DNA of 39,113 nt from a virus, in IMG/VR virus record IMGVR_UViG_3300027747_000669, positions 1-39,113 of that record. One strand, 5' to 3'. Under the pieces are notes generated by a model. It ran no database searches. It worked only from the letters and a program-made list of their open reading frames with translations, and was not told the DNA's origin. Positions 24,920-30,732 of the stretch are shown piece by piece (the stretch's first letter is position 1; each line of letters begins with the position of its first letter). Made by a program: the position numbers and the translations under genes.

Positions 24920-25164
24920 GCAAGGAATATCACTACATAGTTAAATGGAGCGAGGAACGCGGTTGGGAGATTGACCCTGACACCGAGAGTTCCAACTTCC
25001 CTGAAGGTACTATCTATGACAGCGAAGAAGGCTGGCAATTTGGATACCTCGGAGACGGGCAGTTTAACGGAAGAGAAGAACAGCTAACGGAAGAACTGAC
25101 AGATATACTCGATCAAAATAATCTAATCAATTTTCATTCTACATTACAGGGAGAGAGTAAATGA
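24916..25164 (+). CDS. small acidic early protein
   Basis: An 82-aa protein with AAGGAG before ATG 24916. The sequence starts MSKEYHYIVKWSEERGWEID and is rich in Glu, Asp, Trp and Gly, suggesting a small beta-barrel-like fold followed by a helix (EEQLTEELTDILDQ). No family is recognised. ATGA overlap with the following gene. Confidence 0.7.
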   Translation: MSKEYHYIVKWSEERGWEIDPDTESSNFPEGTIYDSEEGWQFGYLGDGQFNGREEQLTEELTDILDQNNLINFHSTLQGESK

Positions 25165-25337
25165 GTTGGACTAATACGCCTACAAAAGATATATCGTTTG
25201 AGCACTGCGGGCGCCCTGCCTACTGGGAAGAGGGAGAAGTGTACTGCTCAAAGTGTCAGATTAGATTAGAAGATAATGAAATAATGCTCTGCGGAGACCA
25301 CTTAGTAGACGTCAAGAATTGCGGGTGTTTATTATGA
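25161..25337 (+). CDS. small Cys/His-rich protein
   Basis: A 58-aa frame starting MSWTNTPTKDISFEHCGRPA. It has C16, then CSKC at 29-32, C44 with GDH, and C53-G-C55 at the end, enough for one or two zinc sites. It is coupled by ATGA to both neighbours, with GAGAG before the start. Function unknown. Confidence 0.7.
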   Translation: MSWTNTPTKDISFEHCGRPAYWEEGEVYCSKCQIRLEDNEIMLCGDHLVDVKNCGCLL

Positions 25338-25453
25338 GTTATGGTAAGTGTTGGGTATGCGGGTGTGTTATGTCTGGCGATAGTCAGACAATGGAAGGCA
25401 ATGTTACTTGCGACCGATGTGGTTGGGTATCTATTAAGAAAGGGGAATACTAA
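25334..25453 (+). CDS. mini zinc-ribbon protein
   Basis: A 39-aa frame, MSYGKCWVCGCVMSGDSQTM onward, with CWVC at 6-9 and CDRC at 26-29. The arrangement is a two-CxxC zinc ribbon. It joins the next gene through TAATG. Function unknown. Confidence 0.7.
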   Translation: MSYGKCWVCGCVMSGDSQTMEGNVTCDRCGWVSIKKGEY

Positions 25454-25569
25454 TGAATGAGACAATGCAAGAAGCAATGAAGAGAGAACAAGATGAAATG
25501 CTAGCCACGCTTAACCTAGCTAACTCAGCCCTTATGCGTATCTTTGGCATAGAAGAAGAAAGCGAATAA
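25453..25569 (+). CDS. tiny helical protein
   Basis: A 38-aa frame, MNETMQEAMKREQDEMLATL onward, ending GIEEESE. It is a single amphipathic, Glu/Met-rich helix with a hydrophobic face (LNLANSALMRIFGI). AAAGGGG lies before its ATG and TAATG connects it to the nuclease gene. Function unknown; a small protein-binding helix or antitoxin-like partner is conceivable. Confidence 0.65.
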   Translation: MNETMQEAMKREQDEMLATLNLANSALMRIFGIEEESE

Positions 25570-25982
25570 TGCTCTTACTAGCAGTTGCTTTATATTCTGC
25601 AAGCCCTTATGCGATTGACGGAGACACAATAGTTCTGAACCGTGAACACATAAGGGTATTGCAGATTAACGCACCTGAAATTGGCACCTGCTATGCAGAA
25701 GAGGCTAAACAATTTACAGAAAACTTCTTAAAAAAGAACTCAAAACTAGAATTTAAGTCCGACCCTAGCCTCGATCAAAAAGATGAGTATGGAAGAAGTT
25801 TGGACTACGTATTTAAGGGTAATGAAAACCTTAGCCTTGAACTCGTACGTAATGGCTACGCAAAACCTATGTTCTTTAAGGGTATGCGTGGCAAATATGC
25901 AGGACTTATTGCAAAATATGGTAGACAAGCAAAGGCAAAGCGTCTAGGCTTGTGGAATTGTAAAGGAGGAAACAATGAATAA
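25569..25982 (+). CDS. staphylococcal nuclease-like (thermonuclease) protein
   Basis: A 137-aa protein. Motifs of the SNase family are IDGDTIVL at 16-23, IRVLQINAPE at 28-37, EEAKQFTENFL at 44-54 and DEYGRSLDYV at 72-81, followed by LVRNGYAKPM. The arginine pair needed for phosphate binding (R29, R76) and the acidic E44/E45 are present. The usual Asp in the ID-x-PE motif is Asn34. The first 12 residues are hydrophobic and could be an export or anchor signal, so action on DNA outside the cytoplasm or in the periplasm-like space is possible. Host DNA degradation is an alternative. Confidence 0.9.
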   Translation: MLLLAVALYSASPYAIDGDTIVLNREHIRVLQINAPEIGTCYAEEAKQFTENFLKKNSKLEFKSDPSLDQKDEYGRSLDYVFKGNENLSLELVRNGYAKPMFFKGMRGKYAGLIAKYGRQAKAKRLGLWNCKGGNNE

Positions 25983-26217
25983 CGTTATAGCATTTCACCC
26001 ACCCAAGTCTGATTTAATTTTGCTCTATGAAGTAGTAGACTCAGAAGGGGTGGCAGAATGGGGAGGGGAGCGCCCTGAAGAGGCGCTTACTTGGATAGCT
26101 AAATCACCCACAGCCAAAAGAATTTTGGTTTCGGGTTGGGAAAGCAACGAAGAAGATGCCCAGCTAATAGGACAACCTTTGGACGTAACTGATCTAGTAA
26201 AGGCAGCGAGCCGATGA
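25975..26217 (+). CDS. small early protein, unknown
   Basis: An 80-aa protein starting MNNVIAFHPPKSDLILLYEV with a strong AAAGGAGG site before ATG 25975 and an 8-bp overlap with the nuclease gene. It is an alpha/beta mini-domain with Trp residues (WGGERPEEALTWIAKS, RILVSGWESNEED). No family is recognised. Confidence 0.7.
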   Translation: MNNVIAFHPPKSDLILLYEVVDSEGVAEWGGERPEEALTWIAKSPTAKRILVSGWESNEEDAQLIGQPLDVTDLVKAASR

Positions 26218-26378
26218 AGATGGAGAGAGCGAATGAGCAAGCGAACGAGAGCGGTAACAATATCGCTACTAGTGGCGGTGCTGGTTACTTGGGTGTATCC
26301 CACGTTACCTCACTCGACATCAAAAGAAACACCAGTAATATCAGCACGAACCAAAGCAACTATGGAGGAGAAGCGTGA
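26214..26378 (+). CDS. possible small Asn/Ser-rich protein overlapping the transglycosylase gene
   Basis: A 54-aa frame starting MKMERANEQANESGNNIATS, with ATGA overlap to the previous stop and GTGA overlap to the next frame (26375). It is low-complexity and polar. It shares bases 26233-26378 with the lytic transglycosylase frame. Its ribosome site is weak, and it may only exist to couple translation. I keep it as a possible gene because both ends fit the start/stop chain. Confidence 0.4.
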   Translation: MKMERANEQANESGNNIATSGGAGYLGVSHVTSLDIKRNTSNISTNQSNYGGEA

Positions 26379-26664
26379 GAACAAGCGAATCGCAAGAGAA
26401 TATAGTCGCGCTCTCGGATATTCGAGAAAAGAAACTGCGTGCCTCATCACCCTATGGACCCGTGAAAGTAGGTTTGACCACTTTGCCAAGCCAAAAGACA
26501 GTAGAGGGAGAAAGCGAAGCACGGCTTACGGAATTGCTCAACTGCTTGGAGAACGTAGTGGAGACCCTGCAATACAAGTCCTTCACGGCTTACGATACAT
26601 TGGTTATCGCTATGGAGGGAGTGCGTGTCGCGCTCTCGCACACCACAGACGAGGTTGGTACTGA
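26233..26664 (+). CDS. membrane-anchored lytic transglycosylase-like protein
   Basis: A 143-aa protein with GGAGAG before ATG 26233. Residues 1-7 are basic and 8-24 hydrophobic (TISLLVAVLVTWVYPTL), a signal or membrane anchor. Residues 66-143 fit a compact transglycosylase domain: CLITLWTRESRF with catalytic-type Glu78, STAYGIAQLL at 97-105, GLRYIGYRYG at 119-128 and a terminal GWY. It would cut peptidoglycan glycan strands outside the membrane. Encoded in the early block rather than with endolysin and holin, so it may serve a non-lysis purpose. It overlaps two other frames. Confidence 0.82.
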   Translation: MSKRTRAVTISLLVAVLVTWVYPTLPHSTSKETPVISARTKATMEEKRENKRIAREYSRALGYSRKETACLITLWTRESRFDHFAKPKDSRGRKRSTAYGIAQLLGERSGDPAIQVLHGLRYIGYRYGGSACRALAHHRRGWY

Positions 26665-26671
26665 TGTTTAA
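26375..26671 (+). CDS. overprinted helical protein inside the transglycosylase gene
   Basis: A 98-aa frame beginning with GTG at 26375, with a near-perfect GGAGGAG site six bases upstream and a GTGA overlap with the 54-aa frame. It lies almost wholly within the transglycosylase gene in another frame. The product starts MRTSESQENIVALSDIREKK and its second half (ARLTELLNCLENVVETLQYK) looks like a genuine amphipathic helix pair. Frame openness alone is weak evidence, but the ribosome site and coupled start make translation likely. Confidence 0.5.
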   Translation: MRTSESQENIVALSDIREKKLRASSPYGPVKVGLTTLPSQKTVEGESEARLTELLNCLENVVETLQYKSFTAYDTLVIAMEGVRVALSHTTDEVGTDV

Positions 26672-26831
26672 GTACTGGTATAGATACGGAATTAAGAGAG
26701 GCTACATCAGCCCTGTATTCTGTGTAACACACGATGGCGGTACAGAATATATGTCAGAAGAAACTATGCAAGAGTGGGAGGAAGGTGGCGATCCCTGTCA
26801 GTTTGTCTTTGCATCATTGCTAGATAGCTGA
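26664..26831 (+). CDS. small early protein, last of the rightward block
   Basis: A 55-aa protein starting MFKYWYRYGIKRGYISPVFC. ATG 26664 overlaps the transglycosylase stop as TGATG, which decides the start. A basic aromatic N-terminus is followed by an acidic C-terminal half (SEETMQEWEEGGDPCQF). The pattern THDGGTEYMSEE is familiar from small phage proteins, but no function is known. A terminator hairpin follows 32 bp downstream. Confidence 0.7.
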   Translation: MFKYWYRYGIKRGYISPVFCVTHDGGTEYMSEETMQEWEEGGDPCQFVFASLLDS

Positions 26832-26863
26832 TACATTACGTAAGCCTTCCTTTCGTGGCACAG

Positions 26864-26902
26864 CTAAGCCTCAGCCGTTACCTCTTTCCGGTTGGGGCTT
26901 AG
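26864..26902. terminator. bidirectional hairpin terminator between converging operons
   Basis: A 14-bp stem pairs CTAAGCCTCAGCCG (26864-26877) with CGGTTGGGGCTTAG (26889-26902), with two G-T wobbles on the rightward RNA and an 11-base loop. It lies between the last rightward gene and the stop of the leftward methyltransferase gene and includes that stop. The T-run after it is weak (GCTTTCT). As the only gap between converging transcripts it is the likely terminator for both. Confidence 0.7.
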
Positions 26903-27471
26903 TGCTTTCTAATCCAGACTTGTCCACCTTTGGTGAGTAACTCATAGTTACCAAGATGGCGGTGGAGAAAGAGGTCAATACCTACCTGCGGTGCAAGGCG
27001 AGGATCGCCAGAGGCGTGACCCCAAGTGTAATCATCGAAGCCCATAATGCCACCAGACTTTAACTGTGGCCACGCTAGTTCAGCATCGAGTATGACACCG
27101 ACAGTTGTATGGTCTGCGTCTACATAGATGAAGTCATAGTCAGGGTCTTTGCGTACGCTAGATAAGAACCAAGTAGTAGTGGACTTGAAAGCTTTAATAG
27201 TTTTATATGGTTCAGTCTTAGCTTTGTATGTATTAAACACATCATCAAAGTCCATAGGCTCGTGGTCAGGTTCATCGTTACCTTCCCAAGTATCTACATC
27301 TATAAGCCAGCAACCTTTACCAGTAAGGATATTTTCAGCAAGCCATACGCTTGCATCTCCTGTGAATACACCAAGCTGTAAGAACTTGAGGTCATCTTTA
27401 CCTGCTAGTGAGGTAAGGAACTGCTCGAAGTTACCCTGTGCTGTTACTGCAAACCAATTAGGATATGTCAT
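26899..27471 (-). CDS. class I SAM-dependent methyltransferase
   Basis: A 190-aa protein. ATG 27471 is chosen because it forms ATGA with the FmdB-type gene stop. A longer frame from 27528 runs inside that gene. Motif I is FLQLGVFTGDASVWL (30-44), the acidic motif II is LIDVDTWEGND, and FIYVDADHTTVGVILDAELA with LKSGGIMGFDDY makes motifs III-IV, as in the Methyltransf_24 type. Members modify small molecules or glycans; this one could methylate a sugar or a virion glycan. A target cannot be read from sequence. Confidence 0.87.
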   Translation of the reverse strand: MTYPNWFAVTAQGNFEQFLTSLAGKDDLKFLQLGVFTGDASVWLAENILTGKGCWLIDVDTWEGNDEPDHEPMDFDDVFNTYKAKTEPYKTIKAFKSTTTWFLSSVRKDPDYDFIYVDADHTTVGVILDAELAWPQLKSGGIMGFDDYTWGHASGDPRLAPQVGIDLFLHRHLGNYELLTKGGQVWIRKH

Positions 27472-27644
27472 TTGTTGTCCGTACTGTAGAAGCCACTGCC
27501 GTTGAAGACTACAGTGGGAGCAGACCATCTGCGTCTAAACTCTGTGTCACATTGCGTGCAAATGTATGTCTCTTCGGGGTCGGTCATCTTGCGTTCGATA
27601 GTGCGTACATCACCGCACCCTGGACACTCGTAGTCATACGTCAT
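27468..27644 (-). CDS. FmdB-type zinc-ribbon protein
   Basis: A 58-aa frame starting MTYDYECPGCGDVRTIERKM, with CPGC at 7-10, CTQC at 29-32 and a C-terminal TVVFNGSGFYSTDNK. The YEYxCxxC start and the VFxGSGFYxTD end are hallmarks of the FmdB putative regulatory zinc-ribbon family. It is linked by ATGA to both neighbours. The molecular role of the family is poorly known (nucleic-acid or regulatory binding is supposed). Confidence 0.85.
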   Translation of the reverse strand: MTYDYECPGCGDVRTIERKMTDPEETYICTQCDTEFRRRWSAPTVVFNGSGFYSTDNK

Positions 27645-28024
27645 AGCTTCACTGCCTCCTCGATATCCAAGTACCCGACTATCTTATCTATCTTATTAGT
27701 ATTCTCAAACTCTGTAGTTGCTGGCATCGGTTGGGTAAACCACTCAGGTTCATCTAAGTCTGTAAGATCGAATGAGTAGATACCAAGCGGTGTGCTGTTG
27801 ATATAGAAAGGCAATAGTTCGCGGTGGTAAGCTTGCTCAATCAGTTTGCGGTACTTATTTTGCTGTATAAGTAGCGTAGAATAATGGGTTTGGCGACACT
27901 TGAGTTCGATGAAGTGACCGGCCTTGGCACTATGGCAGTCGAAAGCATCGTAGATACCAGGTGCTCGCTGTAAGTCTGGGTAAAGATTAAGTTTAAGAAA
28001 GTCAAACAAGATTAACTCGTTCAC
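27641..28024 (-). CDS. PD-(D/E)XK nuclease-like protein
   Basis: A 127-aa protein with GTG start at 28024, whose GTGA overlaps the sigma-like gene. The core reads YDAFDCHSAKAGHFIELKCR (25-44): an acidic residue followed by E-x-K on a strand, the PD-(D/E)XK pattern. After it comes LLIQQNKYRKLIEQA, the usual helix, and a beta strand LGIYSFDLTDL. It is the size of phage restriction-fold or VRR/RecB-like nucleases. It could be involved in recombination or host DNA breakdown. Not certain without structure prediction. Confidence 0.65.
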   Translation of the reverse strand: MNELILFDFLKLNLYPDLQRAPGIYDAFDCHSAKAGHFIELKCRQTHYSTLLIQQNKYRKLIEQAYHRELLPFYINSTPLGIYSFDLTDLDEPEWFTQPMPATTEFENTNKIDKIVGYLDIEEAVKL

Positions 28025-28653
28025 TGGTACGGGCTAGGCCCACCGAGTTTGGCGTTCAGCTCACGCAAAGCGTGGTCGCATCTACGATCTGCTGTAGTCA
28101 GGTGGCACTCTAGTATCTCACCTATCTGTGCCAGTGTAAGGTTCTCGTGGTAGCGCAGCATAAGAATACGCTGGTCTTCCTGCTCTAACTTCTCATACCC
28201 CTTCTTAATATCAAGGAGCATTGCAAGTAGGTTGCCACCTTCTGCGGGTGAGGAAGAACCTTTAGGTTGTCCATCTTTAATCATCTCTTGTGCTTGCTCT
28301 AGCACAGTGCCATCTATGACTGATGCAATAACGAACGGCAATAGTTGAGCGAGTGCGCCTATCTGGTAGTAAGCCTCATCGCTAGTGTGATAGCCAGACT
28401 TGATAGCCTTTTCCTTGCGTGCGTAGCGTTCTGCTACGCGCTTCATCTGCCACGCTATCTTCTGCTCGTTATGTCTGCGCTCAGTAGCATCTTCTACACT
28501 AAGCTGCTCGTTGATATAAGCAACGCGAATCAGCGCCCATTGCACACACTCTTGCTTAAGATCATCTCTATCTACATACCTGTTGTACTGGTTATGTACA
28601 ACGCGTGCAATACTGGGTACGATATCAAAGATAGCTGGGTTTAATTCAGTCAC
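28021..28653 (-). CDS. sigma-70-like DNA-binding protein
   Basis: A 210-aa protein. GTG 28653 is preferred since AGGA lies eight bases upstream. A longer frame to 28689 has no such site. The first half includes RYVDRDDLKQECVQWAL, similar to sigma region 2. The C-terminal half has LEQEDQRILMLRYHENLTLA followed by QIGEILECHLTTADRRCDHAL, a sigma region 4-type helix-turn-helix. Such proteins are common in actinophages. It could redirect host RNA polymerase to late promoters. Whether it has full sigma activity is unknown. Confidence 0.8.
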   Translation of the reverse strand: MTELNPAIFDIVPSIARVVHNQYNRYVDRDDLKQECVQWALIRVAYINEQLSVEDATERRHNEQKIAWQMKRVAERYARKEKAIKSGYHTSDEAYYQIGALAQLLPFVIASVIDGTVLEQAQEMIKDGQPKGSSSPAEGGNLLAMLLDIKKGYEKLEQEDQRILMLRYHENLTLAQIGEILECHLTTADRRCDHALRELNAKLGGPSPYQ

Positions 28654-29047
28654 TGTTCTTTTCCTGTACCTCTGGCCATACGCCATCAAGTACTAGCATT
28701 GCTATCGCTGAATAATTTAACAGGTCTAAGAAACTATCTCTAAGAGATTCGTTAGATGGCTTCACGCCATTGTCTAGTAGATTATTTATTCTCGCTACCT
28801 TATCCCAAATACGCACACGCAAACCATTAAGCGGTCCACCTGGTGAGTGCGCTATATTCTTTGGGCCGTAGTCGTGGTGCTTACGCACAAGCAGGTTGCC
28901 AGCTTGGTCCATAATGCGCCAGACATCAGCAACAAATGCCTCATCTACCTTGTCTGTGTAGGTTGCACTAGTAAGGTCTCGGTTTCCAAATTGATCTCCA
29001 AGATGTGAAAGCCCATATGCTGCAAAGTCTGTATCATCTGTTGCCAT
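28646..29047 (-). CDS. DUF1599-like protein (nucleotide-modification associated domain 1)
   Basis: A 133-aa protein with ATG at 29047. LLVRKHHDYGPKNIAHSPGG at about 52-71, then VRIWDKVARINNLLDNG and ESLRDSFLDLLNYSAIAMLV, match the DUF1599 pattern common in phages. The family is related in fold to MazG-like all-alpha NTP pyrophosphatases, though catalytic activity is not shown. It may adjust nucleotide pools near the primase genes. Confidence 0.85.
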   Translation of the reverse strand: MATDDTDFAAYGLSHLGDQFGNRDLTSATYTDKVDEAFVADVWRIMDQAGNLLVRKHHDYGPKNIAHSPGGPLNGLRVRIWDKVARINNLLDNGVKPSNESLRDSFLDLLNYSAIAMLVLDGVWPEVQEKNSD

Positions 29048-29053
29048 TCTGCC

Positions 29054-29704
29054 TTATCCAATCTGCTCACCTACTAGCAAAGTCTTAGTCGCTTCCGCGC
29101 CATAGGCTAGGTAGTAGTCGTTGATGTCTAATCCTGGTGGTAGTGTAACAATAACTGAGTTCAATACCTCTGAAGCCACGCGCTTTGCAAACTCAGCGCC
29201 TGGGTTGGAACCATCTTCTTTAATGTCGTTATCTCCTACGATATACACACTGTCATAGCCGTTCAGCAACTTAGCAAAGTGTGGCTTCCAAGCCTGCACT
29301 CCAGGTATACCAACGGCAGGGATACCAAGGACTCCTGAGACAATGACTGTATCTAACTCACCTTCACATACCACGATGTGTTTACTCAAGATAGTGCAGT
29401 CAACTACGTTATAGAGGTGAGCCTTCTGCCCAGTAGGGCTACCATACTTAGGCTTGCCATCATCTAGTCTGCGGAACTTAAAGCCTACGCAGTAGTTCAT
29501 AGCAGTAATGTATGGAATAGATATCCAACCTTCCTGCATCTCGTGGCCGTTCATAGGATCAACCACGCTACCTAACATATAGAGAGCTGCTACCTCTTCA
29601 GATATCCCACGTTCGGCTAGCACGGCTAGCGCCTCTAAACTTATCTGCTGTGCGTATCGCTGCGCCGCTTCCAGCTGCAATTTCGATTGCACGTTTGAGG
29701 CCAT
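29054..29704 (-). CDS. TOPRIM primase catalytic subunit
   Basis: A 216-aa protein with GGAG eight bases before ATG 29704. After an N-terminal helical region (ALAVLAERGISEEVAALYML) comes a primase RNA-polymerase-like part (YCVGFKFRRLDDGKPKYGSP) and the TOPRIM core with VVCEGELDTVIVSGVLG (Glu motif), YIVGDNDIKEDG (DxD motif) and a helical end. The zinc-binding half lies in the preceding frame, which overlaps this gene by 107 bp. The product would make RNA primers with the RecA-fold helicase. Compared with fused DnaG-like primases this is a separated catalytic part. Confidence 0.9.
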   Translation of the reverse strand: MASNVQSKLQLEAAQRYAQQISLEALAVLAERGISEEVAALYMLGSVVDPMNGHEMQEGWISIPYITAMNYCVGFKFRRLDDGKPKYGSPTGQKAHLYNVVDCTILSKHIVVCEGELDTVIVSGVLGIPAVGIPGVQAWKPHFAKLLNGYDSVYIVGDNDIKEDGSNPGAEFAKRVASEVLNSVIVTLPPGLDINDYYLAYGAEATKTLLVGEQIG

Positions 29705-29975
29705 CGTTAAACTCCAAGTTCTCTAGTATGCACACTAGGTTTGCTGCATTGCCACCCTTACCGCAGGTATGGCAGTAGTACAAATTATCGTATGTGTTGA
29801 TAACAGCAGATCGTCTACTGTCTGTATGTAAGCAGCACCGGACACTGGCTGACTTACCTTCTCTTACTTCACCGCCAAAGAATTTAACTATGGCATCTAT
29901 GGGGATGTCGTTGGCGTCAACTGCGCCTTTGAACTTGCCACCTTTACGTACCCTGTTCCAGTCCTGTGCTGGCAT
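29598..29975 (-). CDS. primase zinc-binding domain protein
   Basis: A 125-aa protein. ATG 29975 is supported by AAGGGG six bases upstream. The frame could start at 29996. VRCCLHTDSRRSAVINTYDN then YYCHTCGKGGNAANLV is the CxxH-CxxC zinc finger of DnaG-type primases. It follows the pattern for template recognition. The frame continues 107 bp past the start of the TOPRIM gene, in the +1-shifted frame relation, so the two proteins are made separately or joined by frameshifting. Confidence 0.88.
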   Translation of the reverse strand: MPAQDWNRVRKGGKFKGAVDANDIPIDAIVKFFGGEVREGKSASVRCCLHTDSRRSAVINTYDNLYYCHTCGKGGNAANLVCILENLEFNDGLKRAIEIAAGSGAAIRTADKFRGASRASRTWDI

Positions 29976-30076
29976 ACACACCCCTTCACACTGCACTTAT
30001 CGTGCCACTGTGCAGCACGCTTGAAATGGTTAGCCTTGTTCTCTTCACCTGCCTTAACGCAGTCTGAGCAGATCAC
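29897..30076 (-). CDS. small zinc-knuckle protein overlapping the primase start
   Basis: A 59-aa frame with GTG start at 30076 (GTGA overlap with the acidic gene). It reads MICSDCVKAGEENKANHFKR at first and later HDKCSVKGCVCQHRTG. Two Cys pairs, C3/C6 and C28/C33/C35 with His, form a knuckle familiar from small actinophage proteins with CxCQH. Its last third overlaps the zinc-domain primase gene. Function unknown. Confidence 0.7.
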   Translation of the reverse strand: MICSDCVKAGEENKANHFKRAAQWHDKCSVKGCVCQHRTGTGYVKVASSKAQLTPTTSP

Positions 30077-30231
30077 GCTTGGTCCTCGTATGGGTCATCC
30101 ATATCTGGGTCAAACTCAGATGGTTCTGCTTCTTCTGCGTCAGCTTCAAGAATTGCTTCTTCAATCAGTGACTCACTTGGGTCTACTGGGCCTGTTGATG
30201 TGCTGATAATTCCTTCTGGTACTGGTGTCAT
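30073..30231 (-). CDS. small acidic disordered protein
   Basis: A 52-aa protein starting MTPVPEGIISTSTGPVDPSE. ATG 30231 is chosen because AAGGA precedes it at six bases and it forms ATGA with the resolvase stop. It ends in an Asp/Glu-rich tail (PDMDDPYEDQA). Very acidic; such tails often bind single-strand DNA-binding partners or block nucleases, but this is speculation. Confidence 0.65.
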   Translation of the reverse strand: MTPVPEGIISTSTGPVDPSESLIEEAILEADAEEAEPSEFDPDMDDPYEDQA

Positions 30232-30584
30232 TGCTTTTCCTTTAACCATTGCGTTAAGTCTTGGACCACCCAAGCCTTCTCTATGCCAGCGTTGCGACGC
30301 TTAACTACAACATAATGCAGTGGCACTTCCCCGATACCACGAGCCTTAGCGTAGTTAAGCGCCTCAACTTCTGCTTGCCTCCAGAACTCCGGCAGGTCTA
30401 GCCGCACAGTGTTCTTGAGTTCTAGTATGTAGGTCTGTCCCGAGACAACTACAACTAAATCTCCTTCGTCATCTTTACCCGCTAGACGTAAGCGGTCTGC
30501 TACTTGACCCATAGATCGTAGCCATTTCATTACATCAATCTCAAAGGCTGCGCCTTTTACTTTATTGTACTTCGGACTTGCCAT
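30228..30584 (-). CDS. Holliday-junction-resolvase-like nuclease
   Basis: A 118-aa protein. MASPKYNKVKGAAFEIDVMK starts at ATG 30584; upstream starts (30599, 30620) would overlap the previous gene further. The order KGAAFEIDVMKWL (helix with Glu), KDDEGDLVVVV (Asp on strand) and YILELKN (E-x-K) is the PD-(D/E)XK core of Hjc-type resolvases. A helix with Gln (WRQAEVEALNYAKARG) follows. It would resolve branched DNA before packaging or during recombination. Confidence 0.82.
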   Translation of the reverse strand: MASPKYNKVKGAAFEIDVMKWLRSMGQVADRLRLAGKDDEGDLVVVVSGQTYILELKNTVRLDLPEFWRQAEVEALNYAKARGIGEVPLHYVVVKRRNAGIEKAWVVQDLTQWLKEKQ

Positions 30585-30732
30585 CTTTACCTGTGTCATA
30601 GATGGCGTTGCCGTTCTCATCAATCTTAATCTTAAATATCTTCAACTCAATCAGCGCCATAATCAGGTTAGCCATATCAGACTTGAGTTGTTTAATCTCA
30701 TTCTTAAGATACTGGATCTCTGTATTTGCCAT
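30562..30732 (-). CDS. small coiled-coil protein
   Basis: A 56-aa frame, MANTEIQYLKNEIKQLKSDM onward, with TGATG overlap to the helicase stop. The first 35 residues form a heptad-like Leu/Ile coiled coil (LIMALIELKIFKIKI). It overlaps the resolvase start by 23 bp in another frame. It may be a helicase or resolvase partner. The frame chain and coiled coil are the evidence. Confidence 0.7.
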   Translation of the reverse strand: MANTEIQYLKNEIKQLKSDMANLIMALIELKIFKIKIDENGNAIYDTGKDGKSEVQ

